This document shows, in pieces, positions 14,125-20,221 of a DNA stretch of 20,221 nt. Below the pieces are notes generated by a model. That model was not told the origin of the DNA and searched no databases. It was given only the letters and a program-made list of their open reading frames with translations. The position numbers and the translations under genes are program-made. The DNA is taken from the NCBI GenBank assembly GCA_036500205.1, contig DASYCK010000100.1:1-20221 (forward strand). Reading direction: 5' to 3'. Each line of letters begins with the position of its first letter. Position 1 is the first letter of the stretch. The DNA comes from DASYCK01 sp036500205 (GTDB lineage: Bacteria; Myxococcota_A; Polyangia; Fen-1088).

Positions 14125-14649
14125 TCAGGTCGGGCGCCGGCGGATCCACCATACCGGCGCGCCGGCGGGATCATGGGGAGGCTGCGGATCGTCGTACGCG
14201 CGGGCCAGCTCCAGCTGATGCCGCTCGTCAGGCGTCATGGCGGGCGGCAGCTTGTCCGCCAGGGCGCGCAGCGACGACGCCATCACGGCGGCGCCGCCGG
14301 CGGGAAGCAGCGCGGGCGCCACGATCAACAGCGCCCAGCGCTGGTGGAGCATGAACCCGAACAGGCGGTGCGTCTGTCCGCACCGGCACGCGGTGCTCAG
14401 GCTCCCCTCGGTGCGCAGCGCGCGATACCAGGCTTCCCAATCTGCCGGTCCGCAGTCCTGCTGGCCGAACGAGCCCCAGAAGTTCAAGCCGGGGGCCCGC
14501 CCGTCGGTGCCCTCCTCGAGCGCGGCCCGATCGTCGTCGAACAGCCCCGCGAGCTCGGCGCCCAGACCCTGGCGTAGCGCCTCCAGCAGACCGAGCACTG
14601 CCTGTCCGTCACCCGCGTTCCGATTTCGCCAAGCCTTCCGGCTCTGCAT
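14125..14649 (-). CDS. Conserved hypothetical protein (Myxococcota-type)
   Basis: 174 residues, no signal peptide and no membrane segment long enough to be certain, so probably cytosolic. A helical acidic N-terminal half (residues ~15-60) is followed by ACRCGQTHRLFGFMLHQRWA, a CxCGxxH motif that could bind a metal, then LLIVAPALLPAGGAAVMASS, an amphipathic or hydrophobic stretch, LADKLPPAMTPDE and the conserved-looking end APVWWIRRRP. I recall similar short proteins in myxobacteria but no function. The ATG at 14649 has no Shine-Dalgarno, yet the best promoter of the window ends 6 bases before it, so a leaderless mRNA is likely. Confidence 0.72.
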   Translation of the reverse strand: MQSRKAWRNRNAGDGQAVLGLLEALRQGLGAELAGLFDDDRAALEEGTDGRAPGLNFWGSFGQQDCGPADWEAWYRALRTEGSLSTACRCGQTHRLFGFMLHQRWALLIVAPALLPAGGAAVMASSLRALADKLPPAMTPDERHQLELARAYDDPQPPHDPAGAPVWWIRRRPT

Positions 14650-14655
14650 GAAATC

Positions 14656-14683
14656 AGGCTAACGGTTGCTGGTCATTCGTCAA
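14656..14683 (-). promoter_or_regulatory. Sigma70-type promoter for a probable leaderless gene
   Basis: On the minus strand TTGACG (14683-14678), a 16-base spacer, then TAGCCT (14661-14656), followed by six bases GATTTC and the ATG at 14649. The -35 is near consensus and preceded by a T-run. The predicted start of transcription falls on or beside the A of the start codon. Confidence 0.55.
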
Positions 14684-14710
14684 AAATTGCCTGCGTCGGC
14701 CCGCGCCATC

Positions 14711-16522
14711 TCAGTTGATGGGATGTACGAGCGGCGGCACGATCCGGTCGGCGCGGTAGACGCCGTAGTCGGGCGGGAAGCGGAACTCCCAGACGACCTT
14801 GCGGTCATCCTTGGTGACCTCGAAGACCCGGCTCTCGACGGTGGTGCTGCGGATTCCGGCCGCGATCAGGTGGTTGCCGTTGGGCAGCCGATCCACGTCG
14901 CCCCAGAACGGGGTGTACCATTTGTTCGTGTACCAGGCGTCGGGCACCGTGGCGTCGCCCGGGAACTCCCAGATCAGGGTGGCGGTCTTCTTGGTCTCGT
15001 CGACCTGGTACTCAACGGCGCGGGAATGGAACTGGGTCGTCGTGCCCCCGGTGGCGCCGTTCCCGTAGCCGCCATTGTCGAAGAAGCAGATCGTGCCGTC
15101 GTCGTGAATCTCCGGATCGTGGGTGTCGCTGAACGCCGAGCTGGTGGGGCTGAAGGTGAAGTCGCCGAGCTTCGTGCTGGTGTACGTCCCCTGCAGCAAC
15201 CATTGCCGGGTGGGGTTCTGGTACGTCGTCTTCAGTAGGCCGACCCAGCGGCAGTTCGCGTAGACGGCGTTGTTGGGGATGTCGACGCTGATCGAGTTGG
15301 CGTGGCACCAGTCTCCGCTGGATCCGGCCGGTGGCGGAACCAGGCTCCCGTAGTCCAGGCTCCACACGATCTGGTTGCTCGGGCTCACCTCGCGGAAGAA
15401 CGGCGACTGGAGGTTGTTCGCCGTGATGTATTCGATCAGCATGTAGTCGCCGTTCGGCAGCTTGGACGCGTGGTGGGTGAAGTTCTTGCCGCCCCCGCAG
15501 ACGGCGGTCGAGCACTGCCAGACGGTGTTGCCGGCGAAGTCCACCTCGATCGGCATCGTGCCGGTGGTCAAGCTCGTATTCCACGTCGGGCCGATCAGCA
15601 CGCCTTTGTCGGTGAGCACGGTCGATACCGCGCCCCCGATGTCGGGGTTGGTTCCGTCGACGTAGTACCAGACCGGCTGGCCGTCGCTGTCGTACATGAC
15701 GGCGTACGGTGGATAGGTCGAGCGGGCGCCCGTGGTGCCGTCCCCCTTCTGGACGTTCATCAACGTCCAGCCCGCCTGTGACCGGGTGCTGTCGTTGATC
15801 ATCACCTTTCCCAGGGGGATCTGCGCCGGCAACGTGCCGGTCGTGAACGTTCCCGTGGCGCTCACCGACCCGCCGCCGTTGGCGGAGATCGCCTTGATCA
15901 TGTACGCGAGCTGCGCCTTCATGCCGATCACCAGCACCTTGTGCGTGGTGGTCAGCGTCGCGTCGCTGATCTCCCACTGAAGGGAGCCTTGCCCGAACTG
16001 CACCGTCGAATCGGCGGCCTTGTCGGTGGTCCAGCTGACGAAGCAGGACAGAACGCTATTCGGATTGGGATCGATCTTCAGTCCGTCCACGCTCGCCGGG
16101 GCAACGCCCGGGTCGGTGGGGTTGCCGCCAGCGCCGGTGCCACCCGAAGCGCTCCCACCCGAGCCGCTCTGGCCGCCGCTTCCGGTCTGCCCGCCCGAAC
16201 CGCTCTGGCCGCCGCTTCCGGTCCGCCCACCCGAGCCGCTCTGGCCGCCGCTTCCGGTCCGCCCGCCCGAGCCGCTCTGGCCACCGCTTCCCGTCTGCCC
16301 GCCCGAGCCGCTCTGGCCACCGCTTCCCGTCTGCCCGCCCGAGCCGTTCTGGCCACCGCTTCCCGTCTGCCCGCCCGAGCCGTTCTGGCCACCGCTTCCG
16401 TCGGTCGAGGACGTGGCCTTCGCGGCGCAGCCCGTCGATGCGATCGCGCCCCCGACCACGAGGCTCACCATCAGCAGCGTCGTCAGGGCTCGGGTCGAGA
16501 GGCCCGCGTTTCGAGAGTTCAT
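14711..16522 (-). CDS. Arylsulfotransferase (ASST)-like lipoprotein with repeat stalk
   Basis: 603 residues. The signal ends at IASTGC (Cys32), so it is a predicted lipoprotein. Residues 42-123 are thirteen and a half GSGGQ[T/S/N] hexapeptides, a flexible stalk. A fibronectin-like strand region follows (VDGLKIDPNPNSVLSCFVSW), then a beta-propeller-type domain: PYAVMYDSDGQPVWYY, FTHHASKLPNGDYMLIEY, DWCHANSISVD, THDPEIHDDGTICFFDNG and DVDRLPNGNHLIAAG. The repeated xxLPNGNxL/His pattern is that of ASST enzymes, which move sulfate between phenolic compounds without PAPS; conserved His residues are present, but I cannot assign the sulfated His surely. Several Cys suggest disulfides. AAGG precedes the ATG at 16522 by a normal distance, and TAGGCT lies 35 bases upstream. 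It may be a non-enzymatic homologue. Confidence 0.82.
   Translation of the reverse strand: MNSRNAGLSTRALTTLLMVSLVVGGAIASTGCAAKATSSTDGSGGQNGSGGQTGSGGQNGSGGQTGSGGQSGSGGQTGSGGQSGSGGRTGSGGQSGSGGRTGSGGQSGSGGQTGSGGQSGSGGSASGGTGAGGNPTDPGVAPASVDGLKIDPNPNSVLSCFVSWTTDKAADSTVQFGQGSLQWEISDATLTTTHKVLVIGMKAQLAYMIKAISANGGGSVSATGTFTTGTLPAQIPLGKVMINDSTRSQAGWTLMNVQKGDGTTGARSTYPPYAVMYDSDGQPVWYYVDGTNPDIGGAVSTVLTDKGVLIGPTWNTSLTTGTMPIEVDFAGNTVWQCSTAVCGGGKNFTHHASKLPNGDYMLIEYITANNLQSPFFREVSPSNQIVWSLDYGSLVPPPAGSSGDWCHANSISVDIPNNAVYANCRWVGLLKTTYQNPTRQWLLQGTYTSTKLGDFTFSPTSSAFSDTHDPEIHDDGTICFFDNGGYGNGATGGTTTQFHSRAVEYQVDETKKTATLIWEFPGDATVPDAWYTNKWYTPFWGDVDRLPNGNHLIAAGIRSTTVESRVFEVTKDDRKVVWEFRFPPDYGVYRADRIVPPLVHPIN
16154..16399 (-). 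repeat. Minisatellite of 18/36-bp units encoding the GSGGQ stalk
   Basis: Units of 18 bases, best matched in 36-base pairs (for example CCGCTTCCGGTCTGCCCGCC then CGAACCGCTCTGGCCG on the plus strand), differ only by single substitutions (CTGCC/CCGCC, GGCCG/GGCCA, CTC/TTC). They encode GSGGQ or GSGGR plus T/S/N. Near-identity means recent expansion and likely length variation. Confidence 0.92.
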
Positions 16523-16557
16523 GAAGGTTCCCTTGAGTGTGAGTGAGGACGAATGAA

Positions 16558-16563
16558 AGCCTA
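16558..16563 (-). promoter_or_regulatory. -10-like TAGGCT upstream of the ASST-like gene
   Basis: Minus-strand GATAGGCT lies 35 bases before the ATG at 16522. The T-rich stretch around 16581-16590 lies at -35 distance but is not a good match. The longer leader agrees with the visible ribosome site of this gene. Confidence 0.33.
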
Positions 16564-16672
16564 TCGGGGGCGTTTGTTCACAAAAATATTGACCATCATC
16601 ACGGAAACGTCGGTCGGGCGGGATTCGAAGGCCTGGTCGCCGGGAGTCGATATTTGCGAGAACCGGCTTTCA

Positions 16673-16685
16673 AATTCGGCGAATT
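16673..16685. promoter_or_regulatory. AATTC-GGC-GAATT palindrome in the divergent intergenic region
   Basis: A perfect 5+3+5 inverted repeat in a locally AT-richer part of the 259-base space between the ASST-like gene and the lipoprotein at 16782. It could be an operator acting on either promoter; chance is possible. Confidence 0.25.
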
Positions 16686-16762
16686 GCGCGTCGGCCTTTT
16701 CGCTTTTTGTCGAGACTGCCCGGTGAGATACGCTAGACGAGCCTGGCTTTCCTCGACCGTGC

Positions 16763-16768
16763 TAGCGT
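16763..16768 (+). promoter_or_regulatory. -10-like TAGCGT before a Gly-rich lipoprotein gene
   Basis: GCTAGCGT lies 13 bases before the ATG at 16782, or 40 bases before the alternative ATG at 16809. No clear -35. Confidence 0.28.
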
Positions 16769-16781
16769 CGCAGTTCCTTCG

Positions 16782-17978
16782 ATGCACTCCCCCTCGAAGC
16801 GTGAATCCATGGGTCCAGCAGCCTTCGTCCGCGCCTGCGTTCTCTCTTGCGTCGCCGCGATGGCGCTGACCGTTGGCGCCTGCGGGGTGGACCATCGCGG
16901 CCTCGGAACGAACGGTGCCGCAGGCTCTCCCAGCCCGGGAGACGGGACGGGCGGTGATGCGGGCGCGTCCGGCGGCAGCACGGGCACGGGTGGATTCATC
17001 GCGCCGAGCGGCAGCGGAGGCGGCGGCGGCGTGAACGTGGGCACTGGCGGAGCTCACGAGAACGGCGGCGGCGGCAAGGGCGGATTCACCTCGCTCCCGT
17101 CGGGGGGTCACACCGGCTCCGGGGGCGTGATGAACATGGGCGGCGGCGACGTCGTCCCGGGGAGCGGCGGCAACGCGAACGGCGGAGCGGGTGGCGCCCC
17201 GGATGGCGACACGGGCGGGAACAGCGGTGGAGCGGCTGGCGCAGACAGGCAGCAGGGGGGCGCAGGCCAGGGCGGGGCGGCCGGCTCCGCTGACGCGGGT
17301 GGCGCGGTCGGCACGGGCGGCATTGCTCCCGGGACCGGCGGAGCCGTCGGCACGGGCGGCGTCGAGGGAACGGGTGGCGCGACGGGCACCGGGGGCCGAC
17401 CGGCCTGCGATGCGACGACCTGCCGGGACGGCTGCTGCAGCGAGGGCGCCTGCGTCACCACACGAACCAACGAACGGTGCGGGACCGGCGGCGTCGCCTG
17501 CGCGGCCTGCGCCGGCTGCTTCCGCTGCGGAACCACCGGCTCGTGCGAGGTGAGCCCGACCTCGAGCTGGAAGCTGCTCTGTTCGTCGGCCGTGGTCTCG
17601 GCCACCAAGGCCGGAGGCGCCGCGTGGGATCCGGTGATGGCCACCATGAATCCCATGGCGGGTCTCGCCGATCCGATCTGCGAGCTGACGTTGAACCAGA
17701 TGACGGTGGCGATGACGTCGGTTCAGATGAACACGTCGACCCCGACGTGGAACGAATCGATCACCCCTCCGTCCCCCGCGTTGACCGCGAGCCTCCTCAT
17801 GTCGCAGGCGACGCCCTGGTCCATCTTCGTGGGCGACGACGACGGGTCTCTCGCCGCCGAGAGCATCTGCAAGATCTCGCCTCAGCTGGCCAGCGCCGAC
17901 TTCGCGGCGGGGAACGTCACGTTCTCCAACGTCCAGCTCTGCACGAGCGTCTCGATTCGACTGGTCTGCATGCCCTGA
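16782..17978 (+). CDS. Gly-rich lipoprotein with Cys-knot-like and possible C2-like domains
   Basis: 398 residues. The signal runs FVRACVLSCVAAMALTVGAC with the lipobox VGAC (Cys34 from the ATG at 16782). The ATG at 16809 (MGPAAFVRAC) is an equally good start. Residues ~40-205 are Gly-rich linker (GTGG, SGGG, GGAGG units). Then RPACDATTCRDGCCSEGACV and CGTGGVACAACAGCFRCG hold about a dozen Cys, a compact disulfide domain common in Polyangia surface proteins. The last ~125 residues include AAWDPVMATMNPMAGLADPI and TPTWNESI, which recall the calcium-binding loops and NPxWNE signature of C2 domains, then FVGDDDGSLAAESICKI. A calcium-dependent surface binding role is inference. Convergent with bpt, 24 bases apart. 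Confidence 0.8.
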   Translation: MHSPSKRESMGPAAFVRACVLSCVAAMALTVGACGVDHRGLGTNGAAGSPSPGDGTGGDAGASGGSTGTGGFIAPSGSGGGGGVNVGTGGAHENGGGGKGGFTSLPSGGHTGSGGVMNMGGGDVVPGSGGNANGGAGGAPDGDTGGNSGGAAGADRQQGGAGQGGAAGSADAGGAVGTGGIAPGTGGAVGTGGVEGTGGATGTGGRPACDATTCRDGCCSEGACVTTRTNERCGTGGVACAACAGCFRCGTTGSCEVSPTSSWKLLCSSAVVSATKAGGAAWDPVMATMNPMAGLADPICELTLNQMTVAMTSVQMNTSTPTWNESITPPSPALTASLLMSQATPWSIFVGDDDGSLAAESICKISPQLASADFAAGNVTFSNVQLCTSVSIRLVCMP

Positions 17979-18002
17979 CGTCGGTGGGTGGCCCCAGCTC
18001 CC

Positions 18003-18737
18003 TCAGTCGCGGGCGAAGCGTCGCCACGCCCCGGCAATCCGGCGCTCGTGGGGCATGAACGCCAGCTTGTAGGCCATGGAATGGTTCTCGCGGATGGCCA
18101 ACCCGAGGTACAGCCAGTCGAGCTTCATCTGCCGCGCCAGGGCTATCTGCGTGAGGATCGAGTACGTGCCCAGCGAGAGCGCCGCGTGGGCGGGGTCCCA
18201 GAAGGTGTAGACGGCCGACAAGGCGCGCGCCCCGCAGTCGGTGATGGCGACGCCGGCCAGCCGCTCGGCGACGAAGTAGCGCACCTCGAAGCCCTCCGTG
18301 CAGCTCATGGCGAGGTAGCTCTCGTACGCCGCGGCGTCGATGGGCGTGGCGCCGTCACGCTCCAGGTCTCGGCCGCTGTGGTGTGACCGGTAAAGCGCTA
18401 TCCGTGCGTCGTCGACCTCGATCGGGCCGACCTCGACCGTCACCGCGGCGTCCCCCTTGGCCTGGGCCCGGCGCTGCGAGCGCGAAGGGACGAACGTGGT
18501 CACGCCGACGCGCAGCGCCTCGCAGGCAACGCACGACGGACAGGCCTGATTGTAGAGCATCGTCCCGGCCCGGCGGTCTCCCTGTTCCAGGCGAACGTCG
18601 AACTCCGCGGGGGCCAGCCGCCGCAGCGGGTATCGCAGCGGCTGGCGCGCCAGGCGATCGGGCAGATACGAGCAAGGCTCTTCCTTGTCGTGCACGACGA
18701 TCTCGGGTGGCGAGACGGCCATGGTGCGCGCCGGCAT
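18003..18737 (-). CDS. bpt: Aspartate/glutamate leucyltransferase (Bpt/ATE family)
   Basis: 244 residues, full length for bacterial Bpt. It would move leucine from leucyl-tRNA onto proteins with N-terminal Asp or Glu, marking them for ClpS/ClpAP by the N-degron pathway, in the cytosol. Diagnostic features: EEPCSYLPDRLARQPLRYP (ATE N-terminal domain with its Cys), NQACPSCVACEALRVGV (CxxCxxC-like motif), YRSHHSGRD, and the GNAT-like C-terminal half with VYTFWDPAHAALSLGTYSIL and LDWLYLGLAIRENHSMAYK. ATG at 18737 taken; MAVSPPE 15 bases on is possible. A TACTCT hexamer lies 4 bases before the ATG and a TTGACT further up, but at a poor spacing of about 24. The bacterial ATE homologue could also be an arginyl-type enzyme; the leucyl call rests on the overall Bpt-like length and N-terminus. 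Confidence 0.9.
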   Translation of the reverse strand: MPARTMAVSPPEIVVHDKEEPCSYLPDRLARQPLRYPLRRLAPAEFDVRLEQGDRRAGTMLYNQACPSCVACEALRVGVTTFVPSRSQRRAQAKGDAAVTVEVGPIEVDDARIALYRSHHSGRDLERDGATPIDAAAYESYLAMSCTEGFEVRYFVAERLAGVAITDCGARALSAVYTFWDPAHAALSLGTYSILTQIALARQMKLDWLYLGLAIRENHSMAYKLAFMPHERRIAGAWRRFARD

Positions 18738-18806
18738 GGGGAGAGTATGGCGGAGACCGACCGGCTTCCGCAGTCAAAAACCGTGCCTCCGCCCCGGCGT
18801 TCGTGG

Positions 18807-18866
18807 CTAGTTCACCATGCAGACGTCACCGAGACACGTCGCTCCGCCCGGGCAGCTTCGGCTACA
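18807..18866 (-). pseudogene. Possible Cys-rich C-terminal remnant
   Basis: Directly after the AgmX/PglI-like gene, in another frame and bounded by stops, the minus strand reads CSRSCPGGATCLGDVCMVN then TAG. The CxGGxxCxxxxC spacing is like the ends of Cys-rich exported Polyangia proteins. No start codon or longer frame supports a gene, so it could be a leftover of a deleted gene or chance. Confidence 0.18.
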
Positions 18867-19656
18867 TCAACGAAAACGGGAAGGAGACCACCTGGCCGTT
18901 GTTCGACGCCGGAAACCTCAGGCTGCCCATGACGTTTTTGATGCAGCCCATGAGCCCGCCCTTGTGCAAGATGACGGGCGCCTCGACCTGCACCCCCTTG
19001 ACCGTGCCCGTGCGCTGGATGCGAAACTTCACGGTGACGCGCCCGGGAACGTCGGTGCTCTCGTTGGGCCGCGAGCGCGCGATGCACGCGAGCACGGCCT
19101 CTTCCTTCGTGCGGAACCGCGCGTCGATCTCGGCGTCGGTCAGGTCGTGCCCCCCATCGTTCGACATGTCGAGGCGCATGGTCTCGGTCCGTGACAGATC
19201 CTCGCCCTGCCACACCATCTTGACGTCGGCGGCGCGCAGCTTGACGGGCGCTGGCTCTTCGACGGCCTGACGCCGGCCCCCGGTCGGCGCCTGAGACGGC
19301 GACGGTCCGGCCGGGCCAAAGACATCGTCGGGCGGCGCTTCCGAGACCGAGGCGCCTCCCGGAATGAGCGGGGGCGGCTCATCGGCCGTCGGGGCGAAGA
19401 CGGGGGGCGGGGCTTCGCCCACGGGCGCCTCCGCCACGGGCGCTTCGCCAGGCGACGATGGCACCGGCGCGGCGGAGATGGAGTTGCGCGCGAGGCGCCG
19501 TGCGCCGTGCCGCCGCCGACGAGGCCGCTCCTTCTTCGCCGGTCCATCGGCGGAAGCGACGACCGCAGGGGCAGGCGCGTGGAGCGAACGCCGAAAATAT
19601 ATGACGCCAGCGAGGCCGGCGGCGGAAAGGACGAGCAGCACCAGGAGAGCCTTCAT
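18862..19656 (-). CDS. AgmX/PglI-type C-terminal domain protein, membrane-anchored
   Basis: 264 residues. MKALLVLLVLSAAGLAGVIY is a single N-terminal membrane anchor with the rest predicted outside the inner membrane. An Arg-rich patch (KKERPRRRRHGARR) and then about 90 residues rich in Pro, Glu and Ala (EAPVAEAPVGEAPPP) form a TonB-like spanning region. The last ~95 residues, from LTDAEIDARFRTKEEAVLAC through VTVKFRIQRTGTVKGVQVE to GCIKNVMGSLRFPASNNG, match the AgmX/PglI C-terminal domain, related in layout to TonB ends and found in myxobacterial gliding/envelope proteins. Probable role: linking the inner membrane to periplasmic or outer-membrane partners; no partner genes are adjacent. The ATG at 19656 is clear, with CTCCTGG-free context on its 5' side and TAGGCT 12 bases ahead. 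Confidence 0.83.
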   Translation of the reverse strand: MKALLVLLVLSAAGLAGVIYFRRSLHAPAPAVVASADGPAKKERPRRRRHGARRLARNSISAAPVPSSPGEAPVAEAPVGEAPPPVFAPTADEPPPLIPGGASVSEAPPDDVFGPAGPSPSQAPTGGRRQAVEEPAPVKLRAADVKMVWQGEDLSRTETMRLDMSNDGGHDLTDAEIDARFRTKEEAVLACIARSRPNESTDVPGRVTVKFRIQRTGTVKGVQVEAPVILHKGGLMGCIKNVMGSLRFPASNNGQVVSFPFSLM

Positions 19657-19668
19657 CGCGCTCGGTCG

Positions 19669-19674
19669 AGCCTA
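19669..19674 (-). promoter_or_regulatory. -10-like TAGGCT before the AgmX/PglI-like gene
   Basis: Minus-strand TGTAGGCT lies 12 bases before the ATG at 19656, predicting a leader of only a few bases. Same hexamer as upstream of the ASST-like gene. Confidence 0.33.
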
Positions 19675-19787
19675 CAGGACACCGACCCGCCAAGGGAACC
19701 CCTGCTCCTCACGAAGGCGTCCACCGCCGAAGCGATCCTTCATGATCCGGATCCGGCACGAAGCGGTGCAGGTGACGCTGTTCGGGG

Positions 19788-20221
19788 GGACACGCTGTGC
19801 CTCTTCGGCGAAGACGTCGAGACCCGAAAGTACGAGAGCCCAGACGGCTCGACCGCCGGTATTGGCGGATCTGGAAACGGCGGCATTATCGGCGGTTCGG
19901 AGGGAGGCGCAAATGTAGGCCCGCTAGGCGGCGCTGCTGGTAGTGCGTCTCGAGGAATTGGCGCTGGCGGAAATCACGTCTCATCCCCGGGTGGACAAGG
20001 GGGCCAGGTCAATTCGGGAGTGGGAGGAACGGATGCATCCGGCAGCCATACCGGAGGCAGTTCCGGTGGGATCGGCGCCAACTCGAACGCGGGCGGCATA
20101 GGTGGCGTCCCGGGAACGGGGGGAGCCACGGAAACAGGTGGGGTCATGGGAACAGGTGGCGCCGCGGAAACGGGAGGTGTGTCAGGTTCGGGCGGCCTTC
20201 GCGCATCGGGAGGTTCGATCG
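19788..20221 (+). CDS. Gly-rich repeat protein, start unclear, cut by right edge
   Basis: From about 19788 the frame reads DTLCLFGEDVETRKYESPDG and then a long Gly-rich region (GIGGSGNGG, VGGTDASGSHTGG, PGTGGATETGGVMGTGG) to the end of the window. This is the linker type of the other exported proteins here, so a Cys-rich or enzymatic domain may follow beyond the edge. No ATG, GTG or TTG occurs in this frame between the AgmX/PglI gene and the Gly region, and no signal peptide is visible. An ATG at 19742 in another frame (MIRIRHEAVQVTLFGG) would join it by a -1 shift at a run of six G (19784-19789). Third codon positions contain many A and T, unlike neighbouring genes. It may be a 5'-damaged gene, a sequencing error or an imported segment. 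Confidence 0.5.

Noticed and set aside
16078..16392. Minus-strand frame of RAARAGRREAVA-type repeats
   Set aside because: Alternate reading frame of the GSGGQ minisatellite.
16154..16399. CRISPR-like array
   Set aside because: Units are contiguous without unique spacers and encode a hexapeptide repeat in frame, so it is a coding minisatellite.

Overview
The window is high-GC bacterial DNA that most resembles a Polyangia-type Myxococcota (Sorangium/Polyangium-like) genome. The clues are many exported lipoproteins with long Gly/Thr/Ser linkers (TGG, GTGG, GSGGQ units), a short Cys-rich domain typical of that group, a MYXO-CTERM-like tail, and an AgmX/PglI-type C-terminal domain. I see no tRNA, rRNA, CRISPR array, insertion sequence, phage gene or recognisable defence system.

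Layout. Bases 1-1982 hold the glycolytic pair gap (left end cut off) and pgk, with a 4-base overlap. Bases 2035-2481 encode a Nudix hydrolase, convergent with a secreted trypsin-like lipoprotein (2457-3710, minus). Then come an RRM RNA-binding protein (minus), and an M90 (MtfA-like) and an M48 membrane zinc metallopeptidase in tandem (minus). Bases 6659-8371 (plus) hold a tiny basic protein, two small lipoproteins and a DUF2085 membrane protein. A GT39-type membrane glycosyltransferase (8481-10055, minus) follows, then a Gly-rich/Cys-rich lipoprotein (minus), divergent from an SGNH hydrolase with a Gly-rich linker (plus). That hydrolase overlaps a cytosolic GT-A-like glycosyltransferase on the other strand; the latter is translationally coupled to an exported protein gene. 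Bases 14125-17978 hold a conserved Myxococcota-type protein, an arylsulfotransferase-like lipoprotein with a repeat stalk, and a divergent Gly-rich lipoprotein with a possible C2-like end. The right end has a Bpt-type aminoacyl-tRNA-protein transferase, an AgmX/PglI-like protein, and the start of another Gly-rich protein cut by the edge.

How it fits together. This is mostly housekeeping genes mixed with an envelope and secreted inventory; I see no single pathway joining it. The observations most worth checking are: (1) an apparent break in origin inside pgk near base 1250, where protein family resemblance and leucine codon choice both change; (2) a recurring TAGSNT-like -10 element just upstream of many start codons, in several cases so close that leaderless mRNAs are likely; (3) five otherwise unrelated exported proteins carrying the same kind of Gly-rich linker; (4) an SGNH hydrolase frame that runs about 366 bases through the antisense of its neighbour.

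All family calls come from reading motifs by eye; no database search was run.
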